DNA of 6,372 nucleotides from SLFT01 sp964493075 (GTDB lineage: Bacteria > Hydrogenedentota > Hydrogenedentia > Hydrogenedentales > CAITNO01): contig CAZBNU010000232.1 of assembly GCA_964493075.1 (NCBI GenBank), positions 1 through 6,372 on the forward strand, written 5' to 3'. The position numbers were made by a program, and so were the translations under genes. The notes beneath the pieces are model-generated. The model had not been told where the DNA came from, did not search any database, and was given only the letters and a program-made list of their open reading frames with translations. Every line of letters begins with the position of its first letter. Positions within the stretch are counted from its first letter, which is position 1. Shown piece after piece: positions 5,296 to 6,372 of the stretch.

Positions 5296-6075
5296 ATGCC
5301 TATGTTGGGAAAAGCCGTGCGGTTGAATCGTATTCTTGCCGGTGGTGAACGCCGCGTGTTAACCGTTGCCGTTGACCACATGATCAACTATCCTGTGGGG
5401 TTCCCAAAAGGGTTGCGGCAGATGGATAGCACCCTCGCTGAAATCGTGGCAGGTGCACCGGATGCGCTTACCATGAACAAAGGCACTGCCATGCGTTTCT
5501 GGGCGCCTTATGCAGGACGCGTTTCCCTCATAATTCAGTCTATGGCGCTGCGTCCCGGCGAACCCGACTTTGCGGATACGGCAACGGTGGAGGAGGTGGT
5601 AGCCTTAGGCGCGGATGCGATTGCGGTGGCCATGTTTGTGTACTGCGACGAGGAGATGCGTTACATGCGTCATTTGTCCCAGGTGGTGCGGGAGGCGTCC
5701 CGCTTCGGGCTTCCGGTCATACCCCATATCTATCCGCTGGCGAGCGGCGATGAGCAGCACACCGTGCTGCATGATGCGGAACATATTTTCTATGCTGCGC
5801 GGGTGGGTCTTGAAATGGGCGCGGACATCATCAAAGTGCCCTATACCGGAGATGTACGGTCGTTCAAAGATATTGTCAATACGATTCCAGTGCCTGTGGT
5901 GGCGGCGGGCGGACCCCGTTGTGCAACCCTGGAAGATGCCGTTGTCATGGCGCAACATATCGGAAAGACCGGCGCGGCAGGCGCTACCATGGGACGTAAT
6001 GTCTGGGAATTCGAGGATATCCCCCTTGCCATCAGCAAACTGAAAGAGGCAATCAATCAGCAGCCGTTGGCGTGA
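5296..6075 (+). CDS. Class I aldolase of the DeoC/LacD/FbaB (DhnA) family
   Basis: The protein has 259 residues, the usual length for this single-domain TIM barrel. The start is set by GGGAG (5282-5286), which overlaps the stop of the preceding gene, 9 nt before the ATG. Recognisable elements are VAVDHMINYP (24-33) for the first active-site loop, IPHIYP (142-147) whose Tyr146 matches the acid/base Tyr of archaeal-type fructose-bisphosphate aldolase, and IIKVPYTGD (178-186) whose Lys180 should form the Schiff base. Phosphate-binding loops are AAGGPR (203-208) and GATMGRNVWE (229-238). These enzymes split or join sugar phosphates in the cytoplasm, classically fructose 1,6-bisphosphate. The first loop differs from the usual DHG, the Trp and Arg around Tyr146 are replaced (His144, Leu148) and GRNVWQ is GRNVWE. 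The substrate may therefore not be fructose 1,6-bisphosphate; LsrF-like or other phosphoketose aldolases are alternatives. Confidence 0.88.
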   Translation: MPMLGKAVRLNRILAGGERRVLTVAVDHMINYPVGFPKGLRQMDSTLAEIVAGAPDALTMNKGTAMRFWAPYAGRVSLIIQSMALRPGEPDFADTATVEEVVALGADAIAVAMFVYCDEEMRYMRHLSQVVREASRFGLPVIPHIYPLASGDEQHTVLHDAEHIFYAARVGLEMGADIIKVPYTGDVRSFKDIVNTIPVPVVAAGGPRCATLEDAVVMAQHIGKTGAAGATMGRNVWEFEDIPLAISKLKEAINQQPLA

Positions 6076-6372
6076 TTCGTTCCCAGCCGTTGTTGTAACG
6101 CCAGGGGTGTACTGTGTCGCCGGTGTCGTGCAACACAATCTCCGTAAAACCACCCGGGCAGTGGGGTTTGTCATAGAACAGCGCACTGGAGGTAATCTGT
6201 TCCAGTTTCGGGAACCGCGGGTCGCAGTTTTGAGTGAATACATGCACATGTCCGGCGAGGTAGAGGATGGAGCGACCCGTATCCCCGAGCATCCTGCGCA
6301 GGGGAGCCGCATTGCCCAGCCGGCGCATGACATTGCTGTGATGTGCGGGATTGGGCAACACCGGGTAGTGGG
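6053..6372 (-). CDS. Metallophosphoesterase (calcineurin-like), C-terminal part
   Basis: Only the last 105 or so residues are in the window; the frame is open through the right edge, so the true start lies outside. The visible part begins with HYPVLPNPAHH, matching the His-Pro metal-ligand motif of calcineurin-like phosphoesterases. About 30 residues later comes LYLAGHVHVF, the family's GHxH metal-binding motif. A typical end follows (ITSSALFYDKP, then GGFTEIVLHDTG and WRYNNGWERI). These enzymes hydrolyse phosphomono- or diesters with a dinuclear metal centre. The substrate cannot be deduced from this fragment; the layout fits Icc/CpdA-like enzymes. The gene is convergent with the aldolase and their 3' ends overlap by 23 nt. 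The GTG at 6361 is internal, because the conserved HYP lies upstream of it. Confidence 0.85.
   Translation of the reverse strand, partial: HYPVLPNPAHHSNVMRRLGNAAPLRRMLGDTGRSILYLAGHVHVFTQNCDPRFPKLEQITSSALFYDKPHCPGGFTEIVLHDTGDTVHPWRYNNGWERITPTAAD

Overview
The window reads as chromosomal DNA of a Gram-negative, didermic bacterium of moderate GC. It shows bacterial Shine-Dalgarno sites, extended -10 promoter motifs, a Sec-exported protein and LolA-like envelope domains. The mix of a secreted propeller/alpha-toroid protein, TPR-TM-envelope proteins and an archaeal-type class I aldolase suggests an environmental lineage of the planctomycete/PVC or Hydrogenedentes/Sumerlaeota kind. That placement is a guess from gene style; no taxonomic marker is present. 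I see no rRNA, tRNA, CRISPR array, transposase or phage gene.

Layout. Positions 1-347 hold no convincing gene. They contain a striking long imperfect inverted repeat (50-182, 29 base pairs around a 70-nt loop) and then a good sigma70-like promoter (277-305). This promoter leads into gene 1 (348-2324), an exported 658-residue protein with two-component-regulator-type propeller repeats followed by an alpha/alpha-toroid (six-hairpin glycosidase-like) domain. A 213-nt spacer follows, with an extended -10 (TGtTATAAT) and a perfect 8+8 palindrome exactly where transcription should start. That spacer serves gene 2 (2538-3701).

Genes 2 and 3 (2538-3701 and 3996-5282) are tandem paralogues, about half identical and alignable without a gap through their last 170-residue domain. 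Both have the same uncommon architecture: an N-terminal TPR-like helical domain on the cytoplasmic side, a linker with a basic patch, one membrane helix, a periplasmic LolA/DUF4412-like domain, a disordered tail and a short C-terminal helix. Gene 3 adds a Pro-rich PPPAY(A/T) repeat to its tail. This pair is the most promising candidate for an undescribed system: it looks like a device coupling cytoplasmic protein contacts to a lipid- or lipoprotein-binding-type domain in the envelope. The 294-nt spacer between the two genes contains a small leader hairpin just before the gene 3 ribosome-binding site.

Gene 3 is followed after 13 nt by a class I aldolase of the DeoC/LacD/FbaB (DhnA) family (5296-6075), probably in the same transcript. 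Its 3' end overlaps by 23 nt the 3' end of a convergent metallophosphoesterase gene (6372-6053, minus strand), which runs off the right edge. The genes do not form an obvious single pathway. The only likely operon is gene 3 plus the aldolase.
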